Below are positions 56,901 through 61,147 of a stretch of 64,000 nucleotides of DNA, one piece after another. How positions within the stretch are numbered: the stretch's first letter is position 1; each line of letters starts with the position of its first letter. The notes under the pieces are model-generated. The model was not told the origin of the DNA and made no database searches. It saw nothing but the letters and a program-made list of their open reading frames with translations. Origin of the DNA: Megalonaias nervosa (taxonomy: Eukaryota; Mollusca; Bivalvia; Unionida; Unionidae); assembly GCA_016617855.1 (NCBI GenBank), contig JAECUM010000856.1:62001-126000 (forward strand). The letters run 5' to 3'. A program made the position numbers and the translations under genes.

Positions 56901-59499
56901 CTGTTGCTGTAAGAATTCACTTAACTTTTTGTCAACAGGTGCTTTTATCATTGAATACAATTTAGTGGTAAATGATATATGCAAAGACTGTTGTAATCAT
57001 TTTGCCACCGTAACACCGTAACACCGTAAGAAGTATGCTCTGAATACACATCATCTTGTACACTGAGACAACACTGAATACACATCATCTTGTACACTAA
57101 GACAACACTGAATACACATCATCTTGTACACTGAGACAACACTGAATACACATCATCTTGTACACTGAGACAAAACTGAATACACATCTTGTACACTGAG
57201 ACAACACTGAATACACATCATCTTGTACACTGAGACAACACTGAATACACATCATCTTGTACACTGAGACAACACTGAATACACATCATCTTGTACACTG
57301 AGACAACACTGAATACACATCATCTTGTACACTGAGACAACACTGAATACACCATCTTGTACACTGAGACAACACTGAATACACATCATCTTGTACACTG
57401 AGACAACACTGAATACACATCATCTTGTACACTGAGACAACACTGAATACACATCATCTTGTACACTGAGACAACACTGAATACACCATCTTGTACACCG
57501 AGACAACACTGAATACACATCATCTTGTACACTGAGACAACACTGAATACACATCATCTTGTACACTGAGACAACACTGAATACACATCATCTTGTACAC
57601 TGAGACAACATTATCTTTTTCTCCTCTGTTGCTCTTTTTCATTCACTGTCAGTACTATAAAATAATATTTAAGTAAAAATTTTCTTACTCTAAAAATGAA
57701 TGATCATTTTTACATGTAAGAAAAATTTATGAAAAACTGTACTCCAAATAATTGGTTCTTTTAAAAGCAGAAAATGTGTATTACTGCAGTATCATTTTTT
57801 TTCATGAGGCTCAACTGTTGTGGTTTTGTAAAAAATAAAAGAGACATTTTTATGGGTATTTAAATTTGTGGTTTTTGCCTGTTAGAGTTTGCATACGTAT
57901 TTAATTTTGAACTTCTACTCAAAATAAAGAATACAAACAAGGGTCATATAAATGTTTAAAACAATACTACAACATGTATAAGCACAAATCCAAGACCTGA
58001 CAAGTTCAGTACTTACACAGTCTTATTGTTAGAGTGGATAACATCATTGGAACCCAACACAGCCAACAACAACTAAAAAATACTACAACCTCTGTGAGCA
58101 CAAATAGAACACCTGTCGAGATCTATCACTTACACCATTGTTTGTCTGAGTTTTCAACATCAAAGGAAACCATGATGACCAAAGTGCAATGATGCTAACA
58201 AAAATGAAAGACAGCAGGATCACTCTTTTGTTTGTGCCTGCCTTATGTGCAGACCAACAGCCACTAATCTTGACAATAAATAAATAATACAAAGAATTAA
58301 AATAACACTTCCACAGCTGGTATACTAAACAGGTCATTGACTCCATCATGGAAAAGGAAGATGTTAGTGGTGATAATCAGTACACTGTACTAGTGAATGT
58401 TGCAACCTCATTATTCAAGCCAATTCACAATAAAGGATATTAACAATTCACACGACAGCGAGTGAAAGATTGGACCTATTTATGTGTTTTGAGAAAGCTG
58501 GACTTGTCTAAATCTGAAATTCTGGGATTATTTACCTGACAAGAATTTTTGTGTGCAGAATGAGATTTTATTGACATGATGTTGATACTGTGGCATTGTC
58601 TGAAAATCAGTGAAGTGTCAGCTTTAATAGTCTGCTTTAATTGATGCACTGTATAACCATTGTGTTTCATTAATAACAGTTCTTCATGCAGTAGTTTTTT
58701 ACAACATGGTGGTTGTTGTTTTGGATTGGAAATGCATTGATAAGATTAATTGTTCTTTCAGGAAGATTTACACTTTTCAACAATCATTGTACTCAAATGA
58801 AGGATTGATTTAAATTAGTATTAAATTTAATTTTCATATGTTTCTGTTTTTTATTATTCATTCTTTCAGTTTCATTATTGCTAATGTTTGAGTAGCTTGT
58901 CTTTTTCTTGTTTATCTTTATCTTTACATATCTGACATATTGATTTAAGGCTGAGAGTGCAAATCGCTGCTACCAGATACCTTATCCATGTGTATATTGA
59001 AATAATATAGAATGTAGATATAATTCTTTTTTCAAAAGGTTGAAATAGAACAAATTGTGCAAAAACTAATATTTTATTACCAGATTACAGTATTGACTTT
59101 GATTTACGAAGCCCTAGAAGCTTTTTAATGTCATGGAACAAAACCAAGTAAAATAATGGGCAGTGGATCATCATACATGGCTAATTTTTGTTTGGGTCAT
59201 TAAATTGTTGGTTCAGGGCAACAGTGAAAGCCACAAAAATATGTCTCCCATGAAAATTTCTTATAATACAGTATCTGTTTATCTTCTATCACTTGGGTTG
59301 TCTGCCTGTGTTTATCTATCAATCTGTCCAAAAATTTGCTATTCTTTTTTCCACCAAGTTGATAAAATGCAGTATTTCTCTATCTCTGACTAAAATTGTG
59401 AGTTTTTCTTTCAGGCCTATTCTGCAGTCTGGGATGGAGCAGCTTGACTCCTTCATTCGTCAGATTTATTTATATGTGAAGGCCTTGCCAGACACATAG
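3433..59499 (+). CDS. SWT1: SWT1 homologue (PIN-domain RNA endoribonuclease), 17 spliced exons, 5' incomplete
   Basis: Join of exons 3433-3533, 5809-5907, 6844-6925, 11510-11598, 12508-12574, 16377-16445, 18095-18183, 25823-25920, 30622-30684, 31009-31097, 37733-37814, 39243-39435, 40629-40819, 44361-44492, 47306-47405, 50109-50170 and 59415-59499. Every junction is AG/GT and every phase carries over, giving 1691 nt (562 codons plus TAG) with no internal stop. The first 190 or so residues carry PIN features: IPWIVLQELDALK, then NDDRILQCC and VVLLTNDKNL with the later acidic residues. A conserved block follows (MKEAFGDDMW, KKPPWSLLDILECFKKHW, AVFGFVF), then a helical C-terminus. In yeast, Swt1 is a nuclear endoribonuclease acting on unspliced or faulty mRNPs at the pore; that role is family knowledge, not seen here. 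Vertebrate SWT1 is about 900 residues as I recall, so roughly the N-terminal third, with the first catalytic Asp (DTN motif), should lie before base 1. Confidence 0.88.
3800..4112 (-). mobile_element. tRNA-derived SINE, family 1
   Basis: Read on the minus strand, it starts with a tRNA-like head (CCTAAGTGGTTAGAGTG and a B-box-like GGTTTGAAC) followed by a body of about 230 bases. The same sequence recurs at 52822-53116 (+), 53326-53640 (-) and 56325-56600 (-). Pol III transcription and mobilisation by a LINE are inferred from the SINE type. Confidence 0.75.
4715..4901. mobile_element. palindromic MITE, copy 1 (Harbinger-type)
   Basis: About 187 bp with long terminal inverted repeats beginning GGGCTGTTCCATTTAAACAT and ending ...GGAACAGTCC. 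It is flanked by TGA on both sides. It is one of four copies in this window, and two of the others have a perfect 3-bp TTA target duplication, which fits the PIF/Harbinger superfamily. Confidence 0.75.
5530..5718. mobile_element. palindromic MITE, copy 2 (Harbinger-type)
   Basis: Same family as the element at 4715. Inverted ends are GGGCTGTTCC and GGAACAGCCC, with TTA on each side (5527-5529 and 5719-5721). It lies 90 bases upstream of the SWT1 exon at 5809. Confidence 0.8.
5809..5907 (+). CDS. SWT1: SWT1 exon B: PIN domain
   Basis: Thirty-three codons, phase 0 at both ends, acceptor TTATACAG and donor GAG/GTGAGA. It encodes KARKPVQFLNNVFQ and PCIVGQTPKE, matching the PIN stretch between the ELD helix and the DDRIL motif. 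A MITE ends 90 bases upstream. Confidence 0.88.
6235..6735. repeat. diverged 30-33-bp minisatellite in SWT1 intron
   Basis: About 14 units of the type GTGATTACAACCTGGAGTAC + TCACCTATGTA, with many substitutions. It ends about 110 bases before the exon at 6844. Confidence 0.75.
6844..6925 (+). CDS. SWT1: SWT1 exon C: PIN acidic motif
   Basis: It encodes SSEAAQVFKAECNDDRILQC and then CMQCQKK. The NDDRIL acidic pair is the central catalytic or metal-binding position of the PIN fold. The acceptor is TTTTTTTTCCCATAG and the donor T/GTGAGT (phase 1). The upstream intron ends about 110 bases after a 33-bp minisatellite. Confidence 0.9.
7305..7572 (-). pseudogene. LINE ORF C-terminal remnant
   Basis: The minus-strand translation gives YEDLLTIVKKCKLRHYGHI, then in shifted frames GRQKKRWEDYIKEWTGKDF and AENRAKWRDIITKPSLHNN before a stop. 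This is the familiar C-terminal tail that follows the reverse transcriptase in invertebrate non-LTR retrotransposons. At least one frameshift and one stop break it, so it is a dead 3' fragment. The exact LINE clade is not certain. Confidence 0.65.
7779..10349. mobile_element. hAT-like non-autonomous element, interrupted by a piggyBac-type insertion
   Basis: The left end is CAGGGTTTGTGCA and the right end is the diverged complement of CAGGGTTCATACA. Both ends are followed inward by the 'CCTTGAAAAGTACTTGAATT' type motif that also marks the ends of the larger element at 31307-35866. The inner part is split by an element at 8342-9704. No intact transposase was found. I did not find a clean target duplication. 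Confidence 0.55.
8342..9704. mobile_element. piggyBac-type non-autonomous element
   Basis: The ends are CCCTTTCAACAC and its near-perfect complement (GTGCTGAAAGGG), flanked on both sides by TTAA (8338-8341 and 9705-9708), the piggyBac target site. The interior is 1.36 kb of AT-rich sequence with no credible transposase. It sits inside the older hAT-like element, giving a relative age. Confidence 0.75.
10385..10975. mobile_element. degenerate pogo-like element fragment (3' part)
   Basis: The segment from about 10830 aligns by eye with the right end of the element at 42067-43729 (shared GAGCAGGTGGCC-like and GGGGGG-rich end text). The earlier part matches its GGATTAAAATGGGATAATT region, which is locally triplicated here at 10560-10690. 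Confidence 0.55.
11180..11280. repeat. fragment of the inverted-repeat family seen at 30310-30590
   Basis: GTGATGGCAGATCTGGATCT followed by TTTGCAGTTGGACTCGTCTT matches the right arm of the element near 30540 and the segment near 25990. Confidence 0.45.
11510..11598 (+). CDS. SWT1: SWT1 exon D: end of PIN domain
   Basis: It encodes INSEVVLLTNDKNLVNKAF and then ACNIPAFSRQ. The T-N-D-K-N-L motif is the third conserved acidic site of PIN nucleases. Joined to the previous exon, the split codon reads Tyr. The acceptor is TGTATTTTAG and the donor CAG/GTATGT, phase 0. Confidence 0.92.
12508..12574 (+). CDS. SWT1: SWT1 exon E: linker
   Basis: It encodes LFHDGIKKLFKENTHSKAPL plus ER. The acceptor is TTCTCTTGCAG and the donor AAAGAG/GTAAAA (phase 1). 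Conservation is weak past the first residues, as expected for the linker after the PIN domain. The donor is the first copy of a 20-bp tandem array that starts on this junction. Confidence 0.78.
12570..13082 (+). repeat. 20-bp minisatellite repeating the SWT1 5' splice site
   Basis: About 25 units of CTAGAGGTAAAATGACTATT, with some 6-9-bp insertions (AAAAAGG). The first unit overlaps the exon-intron boundary (AAAGAG/GTAAAATG at 12574/12575). Each later unit repeats GAG/GTAAAA, so about 25 potential donors follow each other at 20-bp spacing. Confidence 0.92.
13690..14345. repeat. diverged repeat region with one recent 60-bp duplication
   Basis: A segment with AACTTAAAATATAGACTTGT...GAGTGAGATGA occurs twice at 13850-13965. 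Weaker copies of the surrounding text (CATCTGATTGGTTGTGCTTG, TTACTACTCCA) recur with a period near 120-190 bp up to about 14340. Confidence 0.5.
14346..15654. other. AT-rich intron sequence, nothing recognised
   Basis: A-rich, with only short random open frames and no splice-bounded conserved frame or repeat unit. Confidence 0.5.
15660..15980. repeat. 40-48-bp tandem repeat, about 7 units
   Basis: The units read like ACTTTGATTATGAGTAAGAG + ACTAACTTGTAAAGATCTTGCATG, with substitutions and short deletions. Confidence 0.75.
16377..16445 (+). CDS. SWT1: SWT1 exon F: linker
   Basis: It encodes IAPLKSLPNEQVISTSLPEP plus QM. The acceptor is TTGTTCATTTCAG and the donor A/GTGAGT. It has no recognisable domain. 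The exon is supported by phase continuity on both sides (phase 1 in, phase 1 out), strong splice signals and the absence of stops. Confidence 0.72.
17806..18030. repeat. 28-bp minisatellite, about 8 units
   Basis: The unit is TTTAATGTATGGGTCCTGAT + GTACAGAC. It ends about 65 bases before the SWT1 exon at 18095 but does not contain that exon's acceptor. Confidence 0.85.
18095..18183 (+). CDS. SWT1: SWT1 exon G: Gln-rich linker
   Basis: It encodes a polar, low-complexity stretch including FQHHQPQQQKQDSPVKLKGL, which is typical disordered linker. The acceptor is TTTTCTTTGAACAG and the donor TTG/GTAGGT (phase 0). A 28-bp minisatellite ends about 65 bases upstream. Confidence 0.74.
18184..19438. 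other. intron sequence, nothing recognised
   Basis: AT-rich sequence with no conserved frame. Only short chance open frames were seen. Confidence 0.45.
19439..21066. mobile_element. hAT-like element, non-autonomous, host of a nested element
   Basis: Inverted ends CAGACCTGCCAACCCT and AGGGTTGGCAGGTCTG, a perfect 16-bp match. The flanks share GGATTT, but a full 8-bp duplication is not clean. Its 5' 400 bp matches 29233-29660. A second element occupies 20146-20965. Confidence 0.7.
20146..20965. mobile_element. nested hAT-like element
   Basis: The ends ATAGCTGCCAAC and GTTGGCAGCTAT are perfect 12-bp inverted repeats. The flanking octamers GCAGTTGC and GCGGTTGT match at 6 of 8 positions, in keeping with an aged 8-bp hAT duplication. 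The interior just inside each end repeats GTATTTTTG/CCGTATTT-like text. No intact transposase. Confidence 0.65.
21780..23030. repeat. degenerate dispersed-repeat sequence rich in GTCACTGTGAC
   Basis: There is a tandem doublet of CAGAGATTACTCAGCATGAT at 21805-21845. From about 22010 several copies of 'GTCACTGTGACyT' occur with phrases such as TTGGTATATAGA and TTCTCAGG at about 120-150-bp spacing. Similar text occurs at 36.3-37.1, 46.9-47.1 and 61.6-62.6 kb. Confidence 0.4.
23040..23715. repeat. diverged repeat of about 125 bp, 4-5 copies
   Basis: Recurring GCCATCTTGAAAA, ATTACTACTTCTG and ATGAGGTTTTCGCTAAAAG segments lie at 23090, 23225, 23365, 23525 and 23680. They probably come from one dispersed family. 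Confidence 0.55.
24338..24530 (-). mobile_element. tRNA-derived SINE, family 2
   Basis: The minus-strand reading starts with a tRNA-like head (AGTGGTCAGCATGCC, then a B-box-like TTTGAATCC) and ends in a tail whose complement is GGTTGGTGTTTTATGGCACA. A related tail is at 53156-53300. Confidence 0.55.
24540..25822. other. intron sequence, no gene called
   Basis: It contains a 118-codon open frame at 24801-25157 (+) with no conserved motif and no splice support, probably by chance. The remainder is AT-rich. Confidence 0.4.
25823..25920 (+). CDS. SWT1: SWT1 exon H: conserved middle region
   Basis: It encodes VDEIFCLLKTQMKSALGHVL and then EVEMKEAFGDDMW. The 'E-M-x-x-A-[FY]-x-D-D-x-W' pattern is conserved in SWT1 proteins and opens the helical middle domain. 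The acceptor is ACTTGTGTAG, the donor TG/GTAGGT, and the Trp codon is split across the junction. Confidence 0.88.
25946..26030. repeat. fragment of the inverted-repeat family seen at 30310-30590
   Basis: AGACCCTGATTTGTTGGCAC through GTTTGTAGTTGGAAAG matches the unit at 30505-30575 with moderate divergence. Confidence 0.5.
26650..28350. other. C-rich block, possible old retroelement remnant
   Basis: It is compositionally unlike the surrounding AT-rich intron: rich in CC and CAG, with long but stop-broken frames on the + strand. I recognise no domain. The style resembles the DIRS-like remnant at 54.5-56.3 kb, but I could not align the two by eye. A 36-bp minisatellite sits inside it. Confidence 0.3.
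27452..27636. repeat. 36-bp minisatellite, 5 units
   Basis: TGGGTTTCCTTGATATCCCC + ATCCTATTTGATTTTA is repeated almost perfectly. Confidence 0.9.
28853..28940. repeat. (AT)n-(GT)n compound microsatellite
   Basis: About 25 AT dinucleotides are followed by GT dinucleotides with one GGT interruption. A short (CT)n run lies near 28422-28437. Confidence 0.95.
29233..29660. mobile_element. second copy (5' part) of the hAT-like element at 19439
   Basis: It starts CAGACCTGCCAACC and follows the 19439 element through shared text (GATTTGGATC, CAGATGCTTTAA, GTTGAGAGATAGCA). It lacks the inserted element at the equivalent of 20146 and has no visible right end. Confidence 0.6.
30310..30590. mobile_element. 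fold-back element with an internally amplified arm
   Basis: The left arm, AAGTCCAACTGTGAACTGCA ... CTGCCATCACATAAT, is the inverse of the right arm, ATTATGCCATGGCAGATCAA ... TTTGCAGTTGGACTT. Between them a roughly 55-bp piece of the right arm (CTGAAAAAGACCCTGATCGG...) occurs three times in tandem. It ends about 30 bases before the SWT1 exon at 30622. Confidence 0.6.
30622..30684 (+). CDS. SWT1: SWT1 exon I: conserved middle region
   Basis: Sixty-three bases encoding LAIVLKKPPWSLLDILECFK. KPPW plus the following Leu-rich helix is a strong SWT1 signature. The acceptor is TTTTATTTCAG and the donor AA/GTAAGT. Confidence 0.9.
31009..31097 (+). CDS. SWT1: SWT1 exon J: conserved middle region
   Basis: It encodes HWRAVFGFVFDRKLEDVVHK and then IVQRFSIEK. 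The 'KHWxAVFGF' block directly continues the previous exon through a split Lys codon. The acceptor is TTCTTTTTCAG and the donor G/GTACCT. A 4.6-kb hAT-like element begins about 200 bases into the next intron. Confidence 0.9.
31307..35866 (+). mobile_element. hAT-like transposon, 4.6 kb, with dead transposase gene
   Basis: The right end is GTATGAACCCTG at 35866, with the inward motif of 'CCTTGAAAAAG' type. The left end at about 31307 is diverged but carries CCTTGAAAAGTACTTGAATT. The same ends delimit the element at 7779-10349. Inside are a transposase pseudogene (33101-35356), a separate CCAACCCTCCCGG-type terminal motif at 32870-32935 that may belong to another element, and about 1.5 kb of unassigned sequence. 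Confidence 0.55.
33101..35356 (+). pseudogene. hAT-superfamily transposase-like gene, frameshifted
   Basis: Pieces in changing frames read AEILWTIKIVTSHYS, GPLVLLFDESLNHKLQKKQL, LHVRFWHVETDTY, VKIGMDGPSVNWKQ and IGLCGLHVVHISFKRG, with the longest intact stretch at 33732-34514 (260 codons). A Lys/Glu-rich coiled coil closes it (TFEALEELKKKKQRIED; KKEIANHVKELST), with TAA at 35354-35356. The LLFDESLN and SMDGPNVNW-type motifs and the coiled-coil tail are those of a hAT-like protein family common in fish and invertebrates (recalled, not searched). The start codon context is lost (GTGTCTAAAAG at about 33101), and several stops and frameshifts lie before 33730 and after 34514, so it is not functional as it stands. 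Confidence 0.7.
36290..37100. repeat. dispersed repeat with GGTCAAAGGTCA motifs
   Basis: Three or four loosely repeated blocks of about 110-150 bp contain ACTTGGA/GCACTTGG, ATGGTCAAAGGTCAAGGTCA and ATCCACCATCTA. The same text appears at 48.3-48.8 kb. It is probably a degenerate interspersed family. Confidence 0.45.
37683..37735 (+). repeat. two-copy duplication of an SWT1 acceptor
   Basis: ATGCATTTTAGGTTGTGTT at about 37683 and ATGTATTTCAGGTTGTGTT at about 37722 lie 40 bases apart. The second is the acceptor used for the exon at 37733. Confidence 0.75.
37733..37814 (+). CDS. SWT1: SWT1 exon K: leucine-rich helix
   Basis: It encodes CVQSMEILEELLVEVLLLLE and then GCQQHS, probably an amphipathic helix. 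It enters with two bases and leaves with AG/GTACTC, and the split Ser codon joins to SYNGLVTEAV. A second copy of the acceptor lies 40 bases upstream. Using that copy shifts the frame and reaches a stop two codons into the next exon, so the downstream acceptor is the productive one. A TG/AG microsatellite begins a few bases after the donor. Confidence 0.8.
37819..37888. repeat. (TG)n-(AG)n microsatellite next to an SWT1 donor
   Basis: It begins only a few bases after the donor AG/GTACTC at 37815: about 16 TG units, then about 13 AG units. Confidence 0.95.
38208..38390. mobile_element. palindromic MITE, copy 3 (Harbinger-type)
   Basis: GGGCTGTTCC ... GGAACAGCTC with TTA on each side (38205-38207 and 38391-38393). 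Same family as 4715 and 5530. Confidence 0.8.
38391..39242. other. intron sequence, nothing recognised
   Basis: AT-rich intron, no repeat unit or conserved frame. Confidence 0.45.
39243..39435 (+). CDS. SWT1: SWT1 exon L: C-terminal region
   Basis: Sixty-four full codons, including YNGLVTEAVTKLKILQKLCS and LDVYLEQKMCSGQSSQ. The acceptor is TTCTTACGGTTATAG, with a weak pyrimidine tract, and the donor CAG/GTAATG (phase 0). The first half is helical and the second Ser/Thr-rich. Confidence 0.86.
40629..40819 (+). CDS. SWT1: SWT1 exon M: C-terminal region
   Basis: Sixty-three codons plus two bases. A polar stretch is followed by IAIKKFHQIWKAIHHC, the start of the conserved C-terminal helical region. 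The acceptor is TTTTTAG and the donor TG/GTAAAA. Confidence 0.86.
40820..41948. other. intron sequence, dispersed-repeat-like, no gene
   Basis: Phrases such as TAGCTCTGCAACyTT, GTTGGAATCCTATTGGTAGG and GTGCCCTTTT-like text recur at 61.6-61.9 kb, pointing to one degenerate family. Nothing coding. Confidence 0.35.
41949..42025. repeat. (AT)n-(AG)n-(GGAT)n compound microsatellite
   Basis: A run of AT dinucleotides, then GAGAGGGAGAGGGAGAGA, then five ATGG units, directly before the pogo-like element. Confidence 0.93.
42067..43729. mobile_element. pogo-like (Tc1/mariner) non-autonomous element
   Basis: Inverted ends C(T/A)GTAGTCCCCCTCTTATACGG, with TA on both sides (42065-42066 and 43730-43731). 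The subterminal GGCCACC/GGTGGCC segments are also inverted. About 1.66 kb, with no intact transposase. The CAGTxxTCCC start is typical of pogo/Tigger elements. Confidence 0.65.
44062..44360 (+). repeat. tandem array (about 47 bp, 6 units) repeating an SWT1 acceptor
   Basis: The units read TTGTTGATCTTTTATAGTGC + TGTGGGCATAGAATTCAGGTGTTAAA. The last unit, TTGTTGATCCATTGTAG, is the acceptor of the exon at 44361, and the first exon bases (CACTGTTCTTG) resemble TGCTGTGGGC of the units. Confidence 0.85.
44361..44492 (+). CDS. SWT1: SWT1 exon N: C-terminal helices
   Basis: It encodes TVLDKFHKDWTTNPNMDPEE and then EAFFLLSNLVPAVRDLHREF. The 'LxxLVPAVxxLH' helix is characteristic of the SWT1 C-terminal domain. 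The acceptor TGATCCATTGTAG is the last copy of a roughly 47-bp tandem repeat. The donor is GT/GTAAGT. Confidence 0.88.
44500..44820. repeat. roughly 90-bp tandem repeat, 3.5 units, just after an SWT1 donor
   Basis: The units contain ATAACTATCCAAACTTTGTG, GGGTAAGACCTTTATA, GAGTTGGCAGTGTTTTCTCC and AGAATGCATGATTGATTGAA. They start about 10 bases after the donor at 44493. Each unit has a GGTAAG donor-like core. Confidence 0.8.
44830..47305. other. long intron, mostly unassigned
   Basis: It holds a (CA)n run at 45966-45992 and degenerate dispersed-repeat text near 45560-45960 and 46860-47100 (GAGAGTACTGCTCACCA, GCAAAAGTAGGTCA). No conserved frame. Confidence 0.4.
47306..47405 (+). CDS. SWT1: SWT1 exon O: C-terminal helices
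   Basis: It encodes ISSLPPAAIYQHPQAVSSMC and then THLNTFFSRMQAE. The acceptor is ATTTGTTTCAG and the donor GAG/GTAATT, phase 0. Both ends match the neighbouring exons in frame. Confidence 0.86.
47549..47868. mobile_element. pogo-like MITE
   Basis: The ends CAGCTTTCCCTCACTATACT and the complement CAGCTCTCCCAATTATACCG are flanked by TA on each side, 320 bp in all. It lies in a CTG/CTA-rich trinucleotide stretch. Confidence 0.6.
47869..50108. other. intron sequence with degenerate repeats, no gene
   Basis: At 48300-48800 the text is related to 36.3-37.1 kb (CTTGCACTTGGAGCAGG, CAACAGGTCAAGGTCATTG). The rest is unassigned. Confidence 0.35.
50109..50170 (+). CDS. SWT1: SWT1 exon P
   Basis: It encodes DPEEPVAEIHLATLFSQEDK, with the final Arg codon split. 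The acceptor is ATGTTTCAG and the donor CG/GTAAAT. The 9.2-kb intron that follows is the longest in the visible gene after the one at 18.2-25.8 kb is set aside as comparable (7.6 kb). Confidence 0.84.
50690..51300. repeat. diverged tandem repeat of about 85-95 bp, about 6 units
   Basis: Repeated GGCATAGTGCTTCAGATTGT, GGCCACATT and TATTTATATGTCAGTTACAT + AAGAGGCTTCACCAGTATAT with many changes. Confidence 0.7.
51470..51845. repeat. 39-bp minisatellite, about 10 units
   Basis: The unit is ATCCAATTAACCATGATCCT + GCAGACCATAAATTTAAAG. Its first unit is less regular. Confidence 0.88.
52822..53116 (+). mobile_element. tRNA-derived SINE, family 1 (sense copy)
   Basis: Head GTCCTAAGTGGTTAGAGCAT with B-box-like GGTTTGAACCC, body ending AAGAATCCAAATCACACACA. 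It is the inverse of the copy at 53326-53640. Confidence 0.78.
53156..53300 (-). mobile_element. SINE fragment, family 2-like
   Basis: GGTTTGGTTTTACTGGCACA followed by CAACACATTACAAGC resembles the tail of the 24338 element. It sits between the two opposed family 1 SINEs. Confidence 0.4.
53326..53640 (-). mobile_element. tRNA-derived SINE, family 1 (antisense copy)
   Basis: The least worn copy of the family: it ends GACCTCCCGCATCCGGGGCA ... CTAACCACTAGGCCACCGGA, the complement of a clear tRNA-like head. Confidence 0.8.
53975..54460. repeat. 33-bp minisatellite, about 15 units, open on both strands
   Basis: The unit is TATGATGGCCCATATGGACC + AGTACAGACACAG. Because 33 is a multiple of three and the unit lacks stops, long frames appear on both strands (for example 53946-54371 minus, repeating 11 residues). 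No start context or splice support, so I do not call a gene. Confidence 0.88.
54500..56300 (+). pseudogene. DIRS-like retrotransposon remnant with reverse transcriptase motif
   Basis: Around 55715-55800, in adjacent frames, the + strand reads RSIISVIRDG and then SVISLDLQDACIHIPIH, the RT motif of DIRS-type (tyrosine recombinase) retrotransposons, where 'SLDLKDAYFHIPIH' is usual. YQLKVLP and LPRVFLHQ fragments follow, and LNYLDNIL near 56090 may be the remains of the active-site YLDD with one Asp changed. Many stops and shifts. The stretch is more C-rich than its surroundings. No recombinase or terminal repeats were found. Confidence 0.5.
56325..56600 (-). mobile_element. tRNA-derived SINE, family 1 (truncated, worn)
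   Basis: It shares the body (ATCACTACGATGTCTGCAGT, CCGACCAGTCCTAACACTAA) with the other copies. The tRNA head is cut short after GACCTCCTGAATT. Confidence 0.75.
57008..57612. repeat. 34-bp minisatellite, about 16 units
   Basis: The unit is ACTGAATACACATCATCTTG + TACACTGAGACAAC. Some units lack a few bases (ACACCATCTTG). A short ACCGTAAC triplet precedes it at 57008-57030. Confidence 0.95.
57613..59414. other. 3' part of last SWT1 intron, nothing recognised
   Basis: AT-rich, with short chance frames only. Confidence 0.4.
59415..59499 (+). CDS. SWT1: SWT1 terminal exon with stop codon
   Basis: It encodes PILQSGMEQLDSFIRQIYLY and VKALPDT, then TAG at 59497-59499. The acceptor is TTTTTCTTTCAG. 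The amphipathic closing helix is like the ends of other SWT1 proteins. This fixes the 3' end of the coding region. Confidence 0.88.
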
Positions 59500-60610
59500 C
59501 ATTTTGTCTCAGTGAAAGAGTCCAGCCAGATTTTCAGCAGCGATCAGTAAATGAATATGTACACAGTTGACTGTATTAGGCTGTCTTGATCATGAGACTA
59601 ACAACAGTTGTTGTCATAACTGTGATAAATAGCTGATGGTTCAGCATCATAGTCTGGTTTGTTCTTTGTTGAGTAGCTGCTTGCGCAAGACAAGTTTCAG
59701 TTCAACAAAGGACTAATTCTGCTACCAATATGCCAGTATTGTCTGTAAATAGGAAGACAAAGGAATAATTTTTTCTGGAGGCAGCGACATCATCATTAGC
59801 AATGTGAAGGTGCTGTCAACTGTGTCACTTACTGTATTCAGTCAAAACTGTACTACATTATTACTGTTCATTATATACTCTCATTTTTGAGCCATGGACA
59901 TAACTATGGAATTAATTAAAAATATTTTCCCATGTATGTTAGGTACTGTATGTTGTTGATAAGGATGCACATTATGTCATCTAAGTCATGACATAGTCTT
60001 GATGGAAATTATGACTGAATTTTATTAAGAATAAAAGGAACATTTTTATTTCAATATTTGTCATTTTTGTGTGATTCTACTCGCAGTAAAAAAATTACTG
60101 TTTAAGGGCCATCTACAACATACAACATTTTATTGTTGAAATTTACTGCTGTTTAAAATTAGAAGATGCAAAAAAATTGGAAATAAAACAAACCGTATGG
60201 TGAGGACTGGAGTAGTGTTGCACCATTGAAATGATAGGTGCAGTAATGCATTCTGGGTGATTACTGATATAATTAAGAATTGCTGTAAATTGATTATCTT
60301 ATTGTTGTAATTTGGAAAGTTTTGTTTTGGTAAAGGTGTTACAAGTAATAAAGGGATCGTCGGTGATTCATCAAGGCTTGTGTATCTTTGATTAAAAATC
60401 TGCCAACCTTTTGTGGAGGTGTGAGATAAAAGGAGAGACTGACAAAAATATGATTTCAGCAGTCAAACTAGCATTATGTAATTTTGTCTTTAATTGTTAT
60501 TGTGTTCTTTTAAAAAGAACTTTTAAGCGAGGCTCTTACCTTTATTTTGGTCAGAATACTGAAATGTGTGATTTCTCTCAATAATAAAAACTTGCTGTTT
60601 TATTAATATG
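59500..60610 (+). other. probable SWT1 3' UTR with candidate poly(A) signals
   Basis: AT-rich sequence with no further coding potential. AATAAA hexamers occur at 60030-60035, near 60181, near 60347 and at 60582-60587. The first is followed by a T/GT-rich stretch suitable for 3'-end processing. Which signal is used cannot be decided from sequence. Confidence 0.5.
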
Positions 60611-61147
60611 AAGAGACTGCATTTTATGTCAGAAATTGCACTTGTTTTATTATTAATCATCTTAAACTGTGTAATATATATGTCAGTAAGAAATCCTTCC
60701 TGATTTAGAAGTTAATCTACTGGTACAAGTTTGGAAATCTACATATGCAGTGTCCTGGTTGTGTCACATAAATCAGTGTATATAATCAACTGTTTAATGT
60801 AGTGTGTGGTATCTTGTGTGTCAGCCACATATTAGAACGACTTGTCTACCTGAGATATTAAATGGTTCATATAACATAACTATGTATGCTTATAGTTTGT
60901 ATTCTGATATGCAGCGACTTTATGCATCTTACTGCATTGATATAATAGTGTTCACAGGTGAGGCACCACAATGTACAGAACATTGTTTATTACCCTTTTA
61001 ACTTGCCAAAGCTGAACCCAGCTGAAAACGGGCGGCTGGTTAATGTCAGGTTGTGAAAGAAGTCTCTATTTACAGTTTGTTGTTTCATTATAACTAATGC
61101 ATGCATTATGACTGTGCACTTACAAGAGCATCTACTTTATATCATTA

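Noticed and set aside
57031..57612. Regular 34-bp repeats, considered as a CRISPR array.
   Set aside because: The units are head-to-tail with no unique spacers, and the window is from an animal genome.
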